The position numbers were made by a program, and so were the translations under genes. From assembly GCF_016889805.1 (NCBI RefSeq), contig NZ_CP069535.1, forward strand, positions 3,100,001 through 3,164,000: a stretch of 64,000 nucleotides of DNA, given 5' to 3'. Of the stretch, positions 44,200-52,952 are shown in pieces (position 1 is the stretch's first letter; every line of letters starts with the position of its first letter). Under the pieces are notes generated by a model. The model did not search any database, was not told the origin of the DNA, and saw only the letters and a list, made by a program, of their open reading frames with translations. Source of the stretch: Rhodanobacter sp. FDAARGOS 1247. GTDB lineage: Bacteria; Pseudomonadota; Gammaproteobacteria; Xanthomonadales; Rhodanobacteraceae.

Positions 44200-44832
44200 A
44201 TGGAAAAACGCGGCGAATCCGCAGCGTCCGGTCTCCGTGCATTCGGCATGAACTGCACGCTCAAGCGTGGTCCGGAAACCTCGTCGACCCAGAAAATCCT
44301 CGACCAGGTTCTGCAGGACCTGCACTCGTTCGGCGTCGACATATCCGATACCCGCGTCGTCGACCACGACGTCAGGCCGGGCGTGAAGACCGACGAAGGC
44401 GACGGCGACGCGTGGCCTGCGCTACGCCGCAAGGTACTGGACGCCAACATCCTGGTGCTCGCCACGCCGATCTGGATGGGCCAGCCTTCCAGCGTGGCCA
44501 AGCGCGTGCTGGAACGGATGGACGCGTTCCTGGGCGAAATCGACGAACAGGGCCGCTATCCCACCTTCGGCCGCGTCGCGGTGGTCGCCGTGGTGGGCAA
44601 CGAGGACGGCGCGCATCACGTGACCGCGGAGCTCTACCAGGCGCTGGCCGACGTGGGCTTCACGATACCCGGGGGAAGCTCCGCTTACTGGGTCGGCGAG
44701 GCGATGGGCAGCGTCAACTACGTCGATCTCGAGAAGACGCCGCCGAAAGTCGCCGACACGATCCGCACGCTGGCCTGCAATGCCGCGCATCTGGCGGGCT
44801 TGTTGAAAGCACATCCGTACCCGGCGCCGTGA
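44200..44832 (+). CDS. NAD(P)H-dependent FMN reductase / flavodoxin-like protein
   Basis: The 210-residue protein has a flavodoxin-like FMN-binding N-terminus (FGMNCTLKRGPETSSTQKIL, with phosphate-binding residues). Then come ANILVLATPIWMGQPSSVAKRVLERMDAFL, the NADPH/FMN-binding loop of the family, and VAVVAVVGNEDGAHHVTAEL. Such enzymes reduce quinones, azo compounds or iron. AAGG lies eight bases before ATG 44200. It is divergent from the nuclease-like gene. Confidence 0.8.
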   Translation: MEKRGESAASGLRAFGMNCTLKRGPETSSTQKILDQVLQDLHSFGVDISDTRVVDHDVRPGVKTDEGDGDAWPALRRKVLDANILVLATPIWMGQPSSVAKRVLERMDAFLGEIDEQGRYPTFGRVAVVAVVGNEDGAHHVTAELYQALADVGFTIPGGSSAYWVGEAMGSVNYVDLEKTPPKVADTIRTLACNAAHLAGLLKAHPYPAP

Positions 44833-44863
44833 CGGCTCCGCGGCGCGGCCGCGGCGGCGTTGC

Positions 44864-45097
44864 TCAGGTGGCATCCGACGGGGAGTGACCCGTGTTGGCG
44901 TGACCCGTATAGGCGGCTATGTCGGCGTCCCTGCCCGCTTTCACGGGCGGGTCTTTCGGCCGGTCCGGGGGCGTGAGCTCCTGTCCGTCATCGCCTTCCT
45001 TGCGCTGCCGCTCCGTGAGCTGGTCCGCTCCGCCCAGGGTATCCCTGCTGTTGCCGGTGTCCGCAGCGCCGGCCTGTGGCAGATTCGTGTTGCCCAT
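44864..45097 (-). CDS. small charged protein (77 aa)
   Basis: The 77-residue frame starts MGNTNLPQAGAADTGNSRDT and contains KEGDDGQELTPPDRPKDPPVKAG. GGAGAGG lies a few bases before ATG 45097. It is hydrophilic and probably disordered, with no membrane segment. It precedes (on the same strand as) the Ku gene by 125 bases downstream of Ku, so it might be read with Ku. A much longer open frame runs on from it but is antisense to Ku and LigD coding sequence and is not a gene. Confidence 0.5.
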   Translation of the reverse strand: MGNTNLPQAGAADTGNSRDTLGGADQLTERQRKEGDDGQELTPPDRPKDPPVKAGRDADIAAYTGHANTGHSPSDAT

Positions 45098-45222
45098 GGT
45101 GCCTCTCCGTGCGACTGAAAACCAGGGCAAACAGTATGGCGCTCCCGTCGTTGCCGAAGCGTGCATGTCGAGGGGGTTCTGCCGGATGGATCGACGCGTC
45201 GTCGGCATGCCCGCACGAACGC

Positions 45223-46179
45223 TCAACCTGCCTTGCGGGTGGCCGCGCGCTTTTTGGCGGGCGTTTTTTTTGCGGCGGACTTCTTCCCTGCCGTCGACTT
45301 GCCCGCCGGCTTGTCCGTGCTCTTGCCGCGGGCGGTTTTGCCGGCGGATTTCGCCGCGGCCTTCTTCGCGGGCGTGCGCTTGTTGCTGGCCAGGCTCTTC
45401 TGCAGCAGCGACATGAAGTCGACCACGTTGGTGGTGGCATTCTCCGGCATGTCGGCTTCGTCTTCCGATTCGGTGGTCACCACGCCCTTCGACTTCATCC
45501 GCTTCTCGATCACCTTGCGCAGGCGGTCGCGGAATTCGTCGCGGTACTCGGCCGGATTCCACTCGTCGCTCATCGATTCGATCAGCTGTTCGGCCATCTG
45601 GATCTCCCTGGGCGAGATCCGGTATTGCGACGCGGCGCCTTCGGGGATCTTGTAATCCTCCGCGTCGACCAGCTCCTGCGGATAGCGCAGCAGCATCAGC
45701 ACCAGCGCATTGCCGCGCGGCATCACCGCGGAAAGATATTCGCGGGTGCGGATCACCACCCGCGCGATGCCGATGCGGCCGGTGCGCTTGAGCACTTCGC
45801 GCAGCAGCACGTAGCCCTTCTCCGCCTTCTTGCCCGGCACCAGGAAGTACGGCTTCTCGAAATACTCGGGGCCGATCGAATCGGCCTCGACGAAGGCCTT
45901 CACGTCGACCACCTCGCGTCCGTCGGCGGCGGCGGACTTGATGTCCTCCGGCTCCAGCACGACGTAGCTGCCCTTGGCGTATTCGAAGGCCTTGACGATC
46001 TCCTTCCACGGCACCTCTTCGCCGGTTTCGGCATTGACGCGCTCGTAGCGCACCGGCGTGTTGCTGCGGCTGTCCAGCATGCGGAAATGCAGGTCGACGC
46101 TGCGCTCGCCGGACATCAGCGACACGGGGACGTTGAGCAGGCCGAATGAAAGGGTTCCGGTCCAGATGGGACGTGCCAT
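45223..46179 (-). CDS. ku: bacterial Ku protein (NHEJ end-binding)
   Basis: The 318-residue protein starts MARPIWTGTLSFGLLNVPVSLMSG, the bacterial Ku hallmark, and contains RYERVNAETGEEVPWKEIVK, IKSAAADGREVVDVKAF and LVLMLLRYPQELVDA. It forms a ring-shaped homodimer that binds DNA ends and recruits LigD. After about residue 250 comes a lysine/alanine-rich tail (KKAAAKSAGKTARG, STAGKKSAAKKTPAKK), the extended C-terminus of bacterial Ku that binds DNA. The start ATG 46179 was chosen on homology. Confidence 0.93.
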   Translation of the reverse strand: MARPIWTGTLSFGLLNVPVSLMSGERSVDLHFRMLDSRSNTPVRYERVNAETGEEVPWKEIVKAFEYAKGSYVVLEPEDIKSAAADGREVVDVKAFVEADSIGPEYFEKPYFLVPGKKAEKGYVLLREVLKRTGRIGIARVVIRTREYLSAVMPRGNALVLMLLRYPQELVDAEDYKIPEGAASQYRISPREIQMAEQLIESMSDEWNPAEYRDEFRDRLRKVIEKRMKSKGVVTTESEDEADMPENATTNVVDFMSLLQKSLASNKRTPAKKAAAKSAGKTARGKSTDKPAGKSTAGKKSAAKKTPAKKRAATRKAG

Positions 46180-46387
46180 GCGGGCGCTCTCCGGCAAGAG
46201 TTGGTCGGACCAGAACGCCGGCGCGTCGCGTTCCCACGCCGACGGCGGCACAAGCTGGCGTTGAGCGCGGACTATCGCGGGGCGCGCGTGGACGCGCTGT
46301 CAAATGCGCCCTGACCCTTGCTTCACCTGTGGCGTACGCCGTGGCCGCTAGCGTGGTTTCCATCCCCACCCAACGGAGTACCGAACC

Positions 46388-47395
46388 ATGGCAGCAACCA
46401 CGCGCACCGCCAAGGCGGCCAGGGCAACGGTCGAGCGCCAGCGCGCGATCCAGGCCGCGACCGATCGCGACGACCAGCGCAAGAAGGCGTCCAAGGGGCC
46501 GGCGTCGAAGAAGGCGGCTCCGCAAAAGCCGACGGCCGCAACGAAGAAGCCGGCAAACCCGCTGCCGCGGCAGCACCAGAAAAAGCCCGGCAGCGAACAG
46601 GAGCTCGACCCGCGTCCCCAGTTCATGGCGCCCAACTACGCCGGTTCGGGCAAGCTGGCCGGCATGTCCGCCCTGATCACCGGCGGCGACTCCGGCATCG
46701 GGCGGGCGGTGGCGGTGCTGTTCGCCCGCGAAGGCGCCGACGTGGCCATCGTCTACCTGAGCGAGCATGCCGATGCCGAGGAGACCCGTGACTACGTCGA
46801 GGGCGAAGGCCAGCGTTGCCTGCTGATTCCGGGCGACGTCAGGGACCCGGCGTTCTGCCGCAAGGCGGTGGCGAAGACGGTGAAGGCGTTCGGCAAGCTG
46901 TCCGTGCTGGTCAACAACGCCGCCTTCCAGGAACACGCCGATTCGATCGAGGACATCACCGACGCGCATTTCGACGAGACCCTGCGCACCAATCTGTACG
47001 GCTATTTCCAGATGGCCAGGGCCGCCTCGCCGCACCTGGGCAGCGGCTGCTCGATCATCAACACCGGCTCGGAGACCGGGCTGTTCGGCAATGACAAGCT
47101 GCTCGACTATTCGATGACCAAGGGCGGCATCCACGCGTTCACCAGGGCGCTGGCCTCGAACATGGTGTCGCGCGGCATCCGGGTGAACGCCGTTGCGCCC
47201 GGCCCGGTGTGGACGCCGCTGAATCCCGCCGACCAGCCGGCCGAACGCGTGCGCGAGTTCGGCAAGTCCAGCGCGATGGGTCGCCCCGCGCAACCGGAGG
47301 AACTCGCCCCCGCCTACGTCTTTCTCGCCGCACCCTCGTGCGCCAGCTACATCTCCGGCGCGGTGCTGCCGGTGATGGGCGGACCTACCAGCTGA
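46388..47395 (+). CDS. YghA-like short-chain dehydrogenase with basic N-terminal tail
   Basis: The 335-residue protein has a Rossmann dinucleotide motif in ALITGGDSGIGRAVA at residues 94-108 and a catalytic Y-x3-K in DYSMTKGG, followed by RVNAVAPGPVWTPL. This resembles the YghA/DUF-type dehydrogenases that lie near LigD in many bacteria. The first 65 residues are unusual: a lysine/alanine/proline tail (KKASKGPASKKAAPQKPT) like those of histone H1 and of Ku and LigD here. It may attach the enzyme to DNA. The gap to LigD is 12 bases; substrate is unknown. Confidence 0.85.
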   Translation: MAATTRTAKAARATVERQRAIQAATDRDDQRKKASKGPASKKAAPQKPTAATKKPANPLPRQHQKKPGSEQELDPRPQFMAPNYAGSGKLAGMSALITGGDSGIGRAVAVLFAREGADVAIVYLSEHADAEETRDYVEGEGQRCLLIPGDVRDPAFCRKAVAKTVKAFGKLSVLVNNAAFQEHADSIEDITDAHFDETLRTNLYGYFQMARAASPHLGSGCSIINTGSETGLFGNDKLLDYSMTKGGIHAFTRALASNMVSRGIRVNAVAPGPVWTPLNPADQPAERVREFGKSSAMGRPAQPEELAPAYVFLAAPSCASYISGAVLPVMGGPTS

Positions 47396-47407
47396 CCCGG
47401 AGCGATC

Positions 47408-49951
47408 ATGGGCAACCTGCGGGATTACCAGCGCAAGCGTGACTTTTCGAAGACGCGCGAACCGGCCGACAACGCACCGGGCAAGGCCAACGGCCGGGCC
47501 ATCTTCGTGGTGCAACTGCATCACGCCAGCCGCCGCCATTTCGATTTCCGCCTGCAGGTCGGCGATACGCTGAAGAGCTGGGCGGTGCCCAAGGGTCCGA
47601 GCTACGACCCCGAGGTGAAACGCCTGGCGGTGGAGGTGGAGGATCACCCGATTTCCTACGCGGGTTTCGAGGGCGACATCGAACACGGCTACGGCAAGGG
47701 CCACGTCGACCAGTTCGATCTGGGCGTGTGGACCACCGAGGGCGACGCCGAGGCGCAGTTGCTGAAGGGTCACCTGCGCTTCGAGCTGTTCGGCAAGCGG
47801 CTCAAGGGTGGCTGGCACCTGGTGCGCAGCGGGCGCAAGGAGCGCCAGCCCGCGTGGTTCCTGATCAAGGCGAAAGACGCGTTCGCCGGCGACGTGGAAG
47901 CGGACGACCTGCTCGACGCGAAGATGACCCGCAGCACCCGCGCCGCGGCGAAAACGCCGGCCACCCGGGCGGCCGCGAAAAAGTCCACCGCGCGCAGGAA
48001 GGCCGTGCCGAAAGGAAGGAAGTTGCCGCGGCTGCGCCTGGCGAAGGCCGCCGCCGCGCTGGACGGCGCGCGCCCGGCCACGCCCGGCGCGGAATTCTTC
48101 AAGCCCGAGCTGGCGCGCCTGCGCGAGTTTCCTCCCGAGGGCGAGCAATGGCTGCACGAGGTGAAGTGGGACGGCTACCGCATCCTTGCCGCGATCGCCG
48201 ACGGCGAGGTGAAGCTGTGGTCGCGCAATGCGCTGGCGTGGAACGATCGCCTGCCCGACATCGTGCAGGCGCTGGAATCACTGGGGCTGCAATCCGCCCG
48301 GCTCGACGGCGAACTGATCGCGCTCGATCCGCGCGGGCACAGCGACTTCAACGGCCTGCAGGCGACGCTGTCCGGCGAGGCGCAGTTGCCGCTGGTCTAC
48401 ATGCTGTTCGACCTGCCCCACCTCGAAGGCAGCGACCTGTCGCGGGTGAGCCTGCTGGAGCGCAAGCAACTGCTGCAACAGCTGCTGGCCCACGCACCGA
48501 AACACCTGGCCTTCAGCAGCCATGCGATCGGTGACGGCGAAGGCGCGTTCCGGATGGCCACCGAGCAGCAGCTGGAAGGGATCATTTCCAAGCGCGTGGA
48601 TTCAGCTTACCGGCCTGGCCGCGGCGACGACTGGCTGAAGATCAAGCGGCTGGAAAGCGACGAGTTCGCGGTGGTCGGCTACACGCCGCCCAAGGGCAGC
48701 CGCAGCGGCTTCGGCTCGCTGCTGCTGGCCAGGCCCGACCCGTCGGTGAAGGACGGCTGGGCGTACGTGGGCCGCGTGGGCACCGGCTTCAGCGACGAAC
48801 AACTGCGGCAACTGGGCAAGACCATCGCCGACAAGGGCAGCAGGAAGCCCACCGTGAAACTCGCCGCGATCGACCCGTTGCTGCGCGACGCGCACTGGGT
48901 CGAGCCGAAGGCCGTGGCCGAGGTGTATTACCGCGGCATCGGCAACAAGAACCTGTTGCGCCAACCGAGCCTGAAGACCATGCGTACCGACAAGACTGCC
49001 GCCGACCTGACCGACTCCGACCGCACCCCTTCCGCGCCCGCCGCCAGGACGTCCACTCGTCGCAAGCGCGCCAGGGCCGCCGACATCACCATCACCCACC
49101 CCGATCGCGTGGTGTATCCCGAGGACGGCATCACCAAGCAGGAAGTGGCCGACTACTACGCCAGCGTGATGACCTGGTTCCTGCCCGGGGTGGTGAATCG
49201 TCCCACCTCGGTGATCCGTTGCCCGGAAGGCACAGAGAAGGCCTGCTTCTTCCAGAAGCACATGATCCAGGGACTGAAGCACGTGGGCAGCGCGAAGCTG
49301 AAGGAAGAGTCCGGCGCCCAGGCCACCTACATCTATCCGCGCGATGCCGATTCGGTGATCGAACTGGTGCAGTTCGGCGCGCTGGAATTCCATCCCTGGG
49401 GCGCGACCATCGCGCAGCCGGACAAGGCCGACCGCGTGGTGTTCGATCTCGACCCCGGCGAGGACGTGGCCTGGGATCGCGTGGTGGCCGCCGCGCGGCT
49501 GGTGCACAGGCTGCTGGCGCAACTGGGGCTGGAATCGTTCCTGCGCACCACCGGCGGCAAGGGCCTGCACGTGGTGGTGCCGCTCAACCCCGGTTGCCCG
49601 TGGCCGCAGGCAAAGGGCTTCGCCCAGGCCTTCGCCAGCTCGCTGGCGCAGGCCCATCCGCTGGAGTTCATCGCCACCGCCAGCAAGGCGCGGCGGGGCG
49701 GCCTGATCTACATCGACTACCTGCGCAACAGCCGCGGCGCCACCAGCGTGGCCTCGTACTCGCTGCGCGCGCGAACCGGCGCGCCGGTGGCGATGCCGCT
49801 GCGCTGGAACGAACTGGGCAAGCTGAAAAGCGGCCACGACTTCGACATCCACTCCACGCCGAAGCGGCTGGCGCGCCTGCGCAGCGATCCGTGGGAAGGC
49901 ATCGACGAGCTGCGGCAGAACCTCGATGAGGTGATGGACAAGCTCGGCTGA
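47408..49951 (+). CDS. ligD: ATP-dependent DNA ligase LigD (PE-ligase-polymerase)
   Basis: The 847-residue protein carries the three LigD modules. The 3'-phosphoesterase at the N-terminus has QLHHASRRHFDFRL. A basic linker at about 182-213 (TRAAAKTPATRAAAKKSTAR) follows. The ATP-dependent ligase has motif I EVKWDGYR with the AMP-binding lysine. The polymerase/primase lies at about 575-847 with VVFDLDPGEDVAWD as the metal-binding D-L-D. The order PE-Lig-Pol matches Pseudomonas LigD. It repairs double-strand breaks with Ku. The start at 47408 lies 12 bases after the dehydrogenase stop. Confidence 0.95.
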   Translation: MGNLRDYQRKRDFSKTREPADNAPGKANGRAIFVVQLHHASRRHFDFRLQVGDTLKSWAVPKGPSYDPEVKRLAVEVEDHPISYAGFEGDIEHGYGKGHVDQFDLGVWTTEGDAEAQLLKGHLRFELFGKRLKGGWHLVRSGRKERQPAWFLIKAKDAFAGDVEADDLLDAKMTRSTRAAAKTPATRAAAKKSTARRKAVPKGRKLPRLRLAKAAAALDGARPATPGAEFFKPELARLREFPPEGEQWLHEVKWDGYRILAAIADGEVKLWSRNALAWNDRLPDIVQALESLGLQSARLDGELIALDPRGHSDFNGLQATLSGEAQLPLVYMLFDLPHLEGSDLSRVSLLERKQLLQQLLAHAPKHLAFSSHAIGDGEGAFRMATEQQLEGIISKRVDSAYRPGRGDDWLKIKRLESDEFAVVGYTPPKGSRSGFGSLLLARPDPSVKDGWAYVGRVGTGFSDEQLRQLGKTIADKGSRKPTVKLAAIDPLLRDAHWVEPKAVAEVYYRGIGNKNLLRQPSLKTMRTDKTAADLTDSDRTPSAPAARTSTRRKRARAADITITHPDRVVYPEDGITKQEVADYYASVMTWFLPGVVNRPTSVIRCPEGTEKACFFQKHMIQGLKHVGSAKLKEESGAQATYIYPRDADSVIELVQFGALEFHPWGATIAQPDKADRVVFDLDPGEDVAWDRVVAAARLVHRLLAQLGLESFLRTTGGKGLHVVVPLNPGCPWPQAKGFAQAFASSLAQAHPLEFIATASKARRGGLIYIDYLRNSRGATSVASYSLRARTGAPVAMPLRWNELGKLKSGHDFDIHSTPKRLARLRSDPWEGIDELRQNLDEVMDKLG

Positions 49952-49972
49952 ATCCCGCGTGCGGCCATGGCC

Positions 49973-50521
49973 TTAGGCGGTGGCGCCCAGCGCGTCGATG
50001 ATGGCGTCGGCGAAGGCCGGGATGTCGCCGGGCTTGCGGCTGGTGATCAGCTGGCCATCGCGCACGACTTCGCTATCCTGCCAGTGCGCGCCGGCATTTT
50101 CCAGATCCTTGCGCAGCGAAGGCCACGAGGTGAGCTGGCGGTTCCTGACCAGGCCGGCGTCGATCAGCGTCCACGGTCCATGACAGATCGCCGCCACCGG
50201 CTTGCCCGCGTCGTCGAAGGCCTTGATCAGGGCAATGGCGGCCGGTTCCAGCCGCAGCTTGTCCGGGTTCATCACGCCGCCGGGCAGCACGATGGCGTCG
50301 TACGGTTCGGGCGTGGCGTCTTTCAGCGCCACGTCCACGGCCACCTGCTCGCCCCAGTCGCCCTTGCTCCAGCCCTTGATCCGGCTGGCGCCGCCGGGCG
50401 CGATCACGTCGGTCTGTGCGCCGGCCTGCTCCAGCAGGCGCTTCGGCTCGGTCAGTTCGGACTGCTCGAAGCCGTCGGTGGCGAGGATGGCGATGCGGCG
50501 ACCGGTGAGATTGAAAGACAT
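49973..50521 (-). CDS. DJ-1/PfpI-family protein (YhbO-like)
   Basis: The 182-residue protein starts MSFNLTGRRIAILATDGFEQSEL, and the nucleophile elbow AAICHGPWTLI contains the catalytic Cys113. It is a class I glutamine amidotransferase-like fold used as a chaperone, deglycase or protease in the PfpI/YhbO/YajL group, which responds to general stress. ATG 50521 has GGAG six bases upstream. The gene is convergent with LigD (21-base gap). Confidence 0.88.
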   Translation of the reverse strand: MSFNLTGRRIAILATDGFEQSELTEPKRLLEQAGAQTDVIAPGGASRIKGWSKGDWGEQVAVDVALKDATPEPYDAIVLPGGVMNPDKLRLEPAAIALIKAFDDAGKPVAAICHGPWTLIDAGLVRNRQLTSWPSLRKDLENAGAHWQDSEVVRDGQLITSRKPGDIPAFADAIIDALGATA

Positions 50522-50751
50522 GACGTGCTCCATGATCGAAAGCCGCAGCATGTTCGACGGGCCGTACAGTCGACGTCGCCTTGCCGTGAGCAGCACGTGA
50601 CCGGTGCAGGCGCCGAGCGCGTTGACAGCCCATGCACCGGTGGCCTGCGATGGTGCGGACGCGCCGCGGCAACCGTGGCGCGGAAGCTCCGCATCCCCAA
50701 CCTGCACGGGCACAGCGACATGTCGATCTCACTGCCGATGCGGTTCCGCTC

Positions 50752-51405
50752 GTGATTGCGCTGGCAAAACCCGTCGGGCACGTGCCCACGGGCCGCCTGG
50801 CGACCTTGCGCCGCAAGGCGGCGGATTGCCGCGACTGTCCGTTGTGGCGCCACGCCACGCAGACCGTGTTCGGCCAGGGGCCGGCCCGCGCGCCAGCCAT
50901 GCTGATCGGCGAACAGCCCGGCGCACAGGAGGACTTGGCCGGCGCACCGTTCGTGGGGCCGGCAGGGCAACTGCTCGACCGGGCGATGGCCGAGGCGGGG
51001 CTCGATCGCCGGGCGCTCTATCTCACCAACACCGTCAAGCATTTCAAGTACGAGCTGCGCGGCAAGGCGCGCCTGCACAAGCGCGCGAACGCGGCCGAGC
51101 AGGCCGCATGTCGCCAATGGCTGGCCGCGGAACTGGACCGGGTGCAGCCGCGCCTGGTCGTGGGCCTGGGCGCGATGGCGGCGCAGACACTGTTCGGCAA
51201 TGCGTTCCGCATCAGCACGCAGCGGGGGCAATGGCGCGACCTGGCCTCGCCGGTGCGCGGACTGGCCACCTGGCATCCGTCGGCGGTGCTGCGGATGCCG
51301 CGCGAAGAACGCCGCCACGCGGCCTACCTCGAACTGGTCGCCGACCTGCACCAGCTGGCGCTGGCCCTGGCCGCGCTGGCCCGGCAAACCGGAGCGACGC
51401 GATGA
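50752..51405 (+). CDS. udgX: UdgX-type uracil-DNA glycosylase
   Basis: The 217-residue protein, starting at GTG 50752, has the family 4-type GEQPGAQEDLAGAPFVGPAG (uracil-binding water-activating segment), CRDCPLW near the N-terminus and ACRQWLAAEL, a Fe-S ligand pattern. The segment TNTVKHFKYELRGKARLHKRAN is specific to UdgX: a K/R-rich loop ends in a histidine that, in the mycobacterial enzyme, forms a covalent bond with the abasic site. The usual loop is KRRIH; here it is KARLH, and V-K-H replaces V-K-C. There is no clear ribosome binding site, so the start is uncertain. Confidence 0.82.
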   Translation: MIALAKPVGHVPTGRLATLRRKAADCRDCPLWRHATQTVFGQGPARAPAMLIGEQPGAQEDLAGAPFVGPAGQLLDRAMAEAGLDRRALYLTNTVKHFKYELRGKARLHKRANAAEQAACRQWLAAELDRVQPRLVVGLGAMAAQTLFGNAFRISTQRGQWRDLASPVRGLATWHPSAVLRMPREERRHAAYLELVADLHQLALALAALARQTGATR

Positions 51406-51542
51406 ATCGCCGGCGAGTGGCCTTGCGGGTGTTGCTGCTGGGCCTGATCGCGGTGCTGGCCGCCGGGTTCTACCTGGCCATCACCCACCAGGAGGCGCGT
51501 CCGGACGACCGTTCGCCGACGAGCGCCAGCCCGCAACCCTGA
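51402..51542 (+). CDS. small single-membrane-segment protein (46 aa)
   Basis: The 46-residue frame starts MNRRRVALRVLLLGLIAVLAAGFYLAITHQ: basic residues followed by a single hydrophobic segment at about 7-27, then a hydrophilic tail. Its ATG overlaps the TGA of the UdgX gene, and GGAG precedes it by seven bases. It is likely a small inner-membrane protein co-translated with UdgX. The short product makes it easily missed by gene finders. Function is unknown. Confidence 0.55.
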   Translation: MNRRRVALRVLLLGLIAVLAAGFYLAITHQEARPDDRSPTSASPQP

Positions 51543-51600
51543 ACCGCCGACGGCGCGGCTTCAACACGGCGACCGTGCGAGCCCCTGCTGGAAGCCGAAG

Positions 51601-52662
51601 CTAACCGGCACGCAGGAAGCGCAGCACCCGCTGCTCCAGCTGGCGCGGATGCGCCGCGACGGCCGGCGGAATCGCCCGCTGCAGGCTGCCGTCCAGCCAG
51701 CCCTCCAGTACGCGCGGATGGATGTAGGAACCGCGGCACACGGCCGGCGTGTTGCCCAGGATCGCGGCGACTTCGGCGACCGCTTTCGCCAGTGCGCTGC
51801 GGCGCGCCTGCTCGCCACCCTTGCGCGGCAGCGGCGTGCCGGCGAGGATGCGCGCCGCGTGCACGGTGCCGCCCCAGGTGCGGAAATCCTTGGCGCTGAA
51901 TTCATGCTCCTGGCCATTGCCGCAGGCCGCATGCAGGTAGTCGTTGACCATGCCCGAATCCACCGGCTGGCGCTGGCCATCGTCATCGATGTACTGGAAC
52001 AGTCGCTGCCCGGGCAATTGCTGCACGCGGCGCACGATCCGCACCAGTCGCCGGTCGCCCAGCTCCACCTCGCGCTCCTGCCCGCTCTTGCCCCGGAACG
52101 CGAAGCGCAGCCGCCCGCGCTGCGCGCGCACGTGGCGCGTGCGCAAGGTGGTGAGCCCGTAGCTGCGGTTGTCGCGGGTGTAGCAGTCGTTGCCGATGCG
52201 GATCAGGGTGTCGTCGAGCAGGCGCACCAGCAGGGCCAGCAGCTTGTCGCGGGGCAGGCCGTCCACGGCCAGGTCCCGCCGCACGCGCCGGCGCAACGCG
52301 GGCAGCGCCTTGCCGAAGGCCATGATCCGGTCGAACTTGCCCAGGTCGCGGTACTCGCGCCAGCGCGGGTGGTAGCGATACTGCTTGCGCCCGCGGGCGT
52401 CGTAGCCGGTGGCCTGCAGGTGGCCGCGCGGATGGCTGCAGATCCACACGCGGGTATACGCCGGCGGTATCGCCAGCGCGCGGATGCGTGCCAGCTCGTC
52501 GCGATCCGTCACCTGCCGGCCATCCGCATCGCGGTAACTGAAGCCCTTGCCCCGCCGTCGCCGGCTCAGGCCCGGCTGCGCATCGCTGACATGGACCAGA
52601 CCCATCGCACGCGTTTCGATTCGCGGGTCGGGAGCGTTCGCATGCGCGGGATCTTTGGCCAT
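51601..52662 (-). CDS. type IB DNA topoisomerase (poxvirus-like)
   Basis: The 353-residue protein has the bacterial topo IB features: GKGFSYRDADGRQVTDRDELARIRALAIPPAYTRVWICSHPRGHLQATGYDARGR in the N-terminal clamp, then FGKALPALRRRVRRDL. The catalytic pentad includes R in YLRVN-like stretches and the active-site tyrosine in RGSYIHPRVLEGW near residue 302. It relaxes supercoils by single-strand nicking. Many stress islands of proteobacteria carry such enzymes next to Ku/LigD. The start ATG 52662 is chosen by homology. Confidence 0.88.
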   Translation of the reverse strand: MAKDPAHANAPDPRIETRAMGLVHVSDAQPGLSRRRRGKGFSYRDADGRQVTDRDELARIRALAIPPAYTRVWICSHPRGHLQATGYDARGRKQYRYHPRWREYRDLGKFDRIMAFGKALPALRRRVRRDLAVDGLPRDKLLALLVRLLDDTLIRIGNDCYTRDNRSYGLTTLRTRHVRAQRGRLRFAFRGKSGQEREVELGDRRLVRIVRRVQQLPGQRLFQYIDDDGQRQPVDSGMVNDYLHAACGNGQEHEFSAKDFRTWGGTVHAARILAGTPLPRKGGEQARRSALAKAVAEVAAILGNTPAVCRGSYIHPRVLEGWLDGSLQRAIPPAVAAHPRQLEQRVLRFLRAG

Positions 52663-52712
52663 TCGCGCCGAGTATGCGCAGGCCGGGTCAACGACAGGTG
52701 AGCCTCTCGCGC

Positions 52713-52743
52713 AAAGAAAAAGCCCATGCAGTGCATGGGCTTT
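52713..52743 (-). terminator. intrinsic terminator of the TonB/YfiR/kinase/EAL operon
   Basis: AAAGCCCATGCA at 52719-52730 and TGCATGGGCTTT at 52732-52743 pair perfectly. On the minus strand the hairpin is followed by TTTTTCTTT. It lies 210 bases after the stop of the REC-EAL gene and 51 bases before the topoisomerase start, so it should end the signalling operon. On the plus strand it has TTTCTTCT and may act in both directions. Confidence 0.8.
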
Positions 52744-52952
52744 CTTCTGGCTTGCGGCAGGGCGGTGGCAAAACGCAACAACTTCGGCAGGACGCTCGAG
52801 GATGGGCACCAAGCAGCAGTGCCGCTCAACCCCGGGGGAACGTTGCAACAGGCATCTGCCCGGTGGTACCGGACATCGCGAAATGCTTTCGGCGGCAAGT
52901 GCGTCGTCGCGCATGCCGGAAGCGCGACCCTGCCCGTGCTTCCCCCTGCAAC

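Noticed and set aside
44864..48157. Very long minus-strand open frame (1097 codons) across Ku, the dehydrogenase and the start of LigD.
   Set aside because: It is antisense to genes with clear conserved motifs and is a product of high GC third-codon bias. Only its last 77 codons are kept, because they have their own ATG and ribosome binding site.
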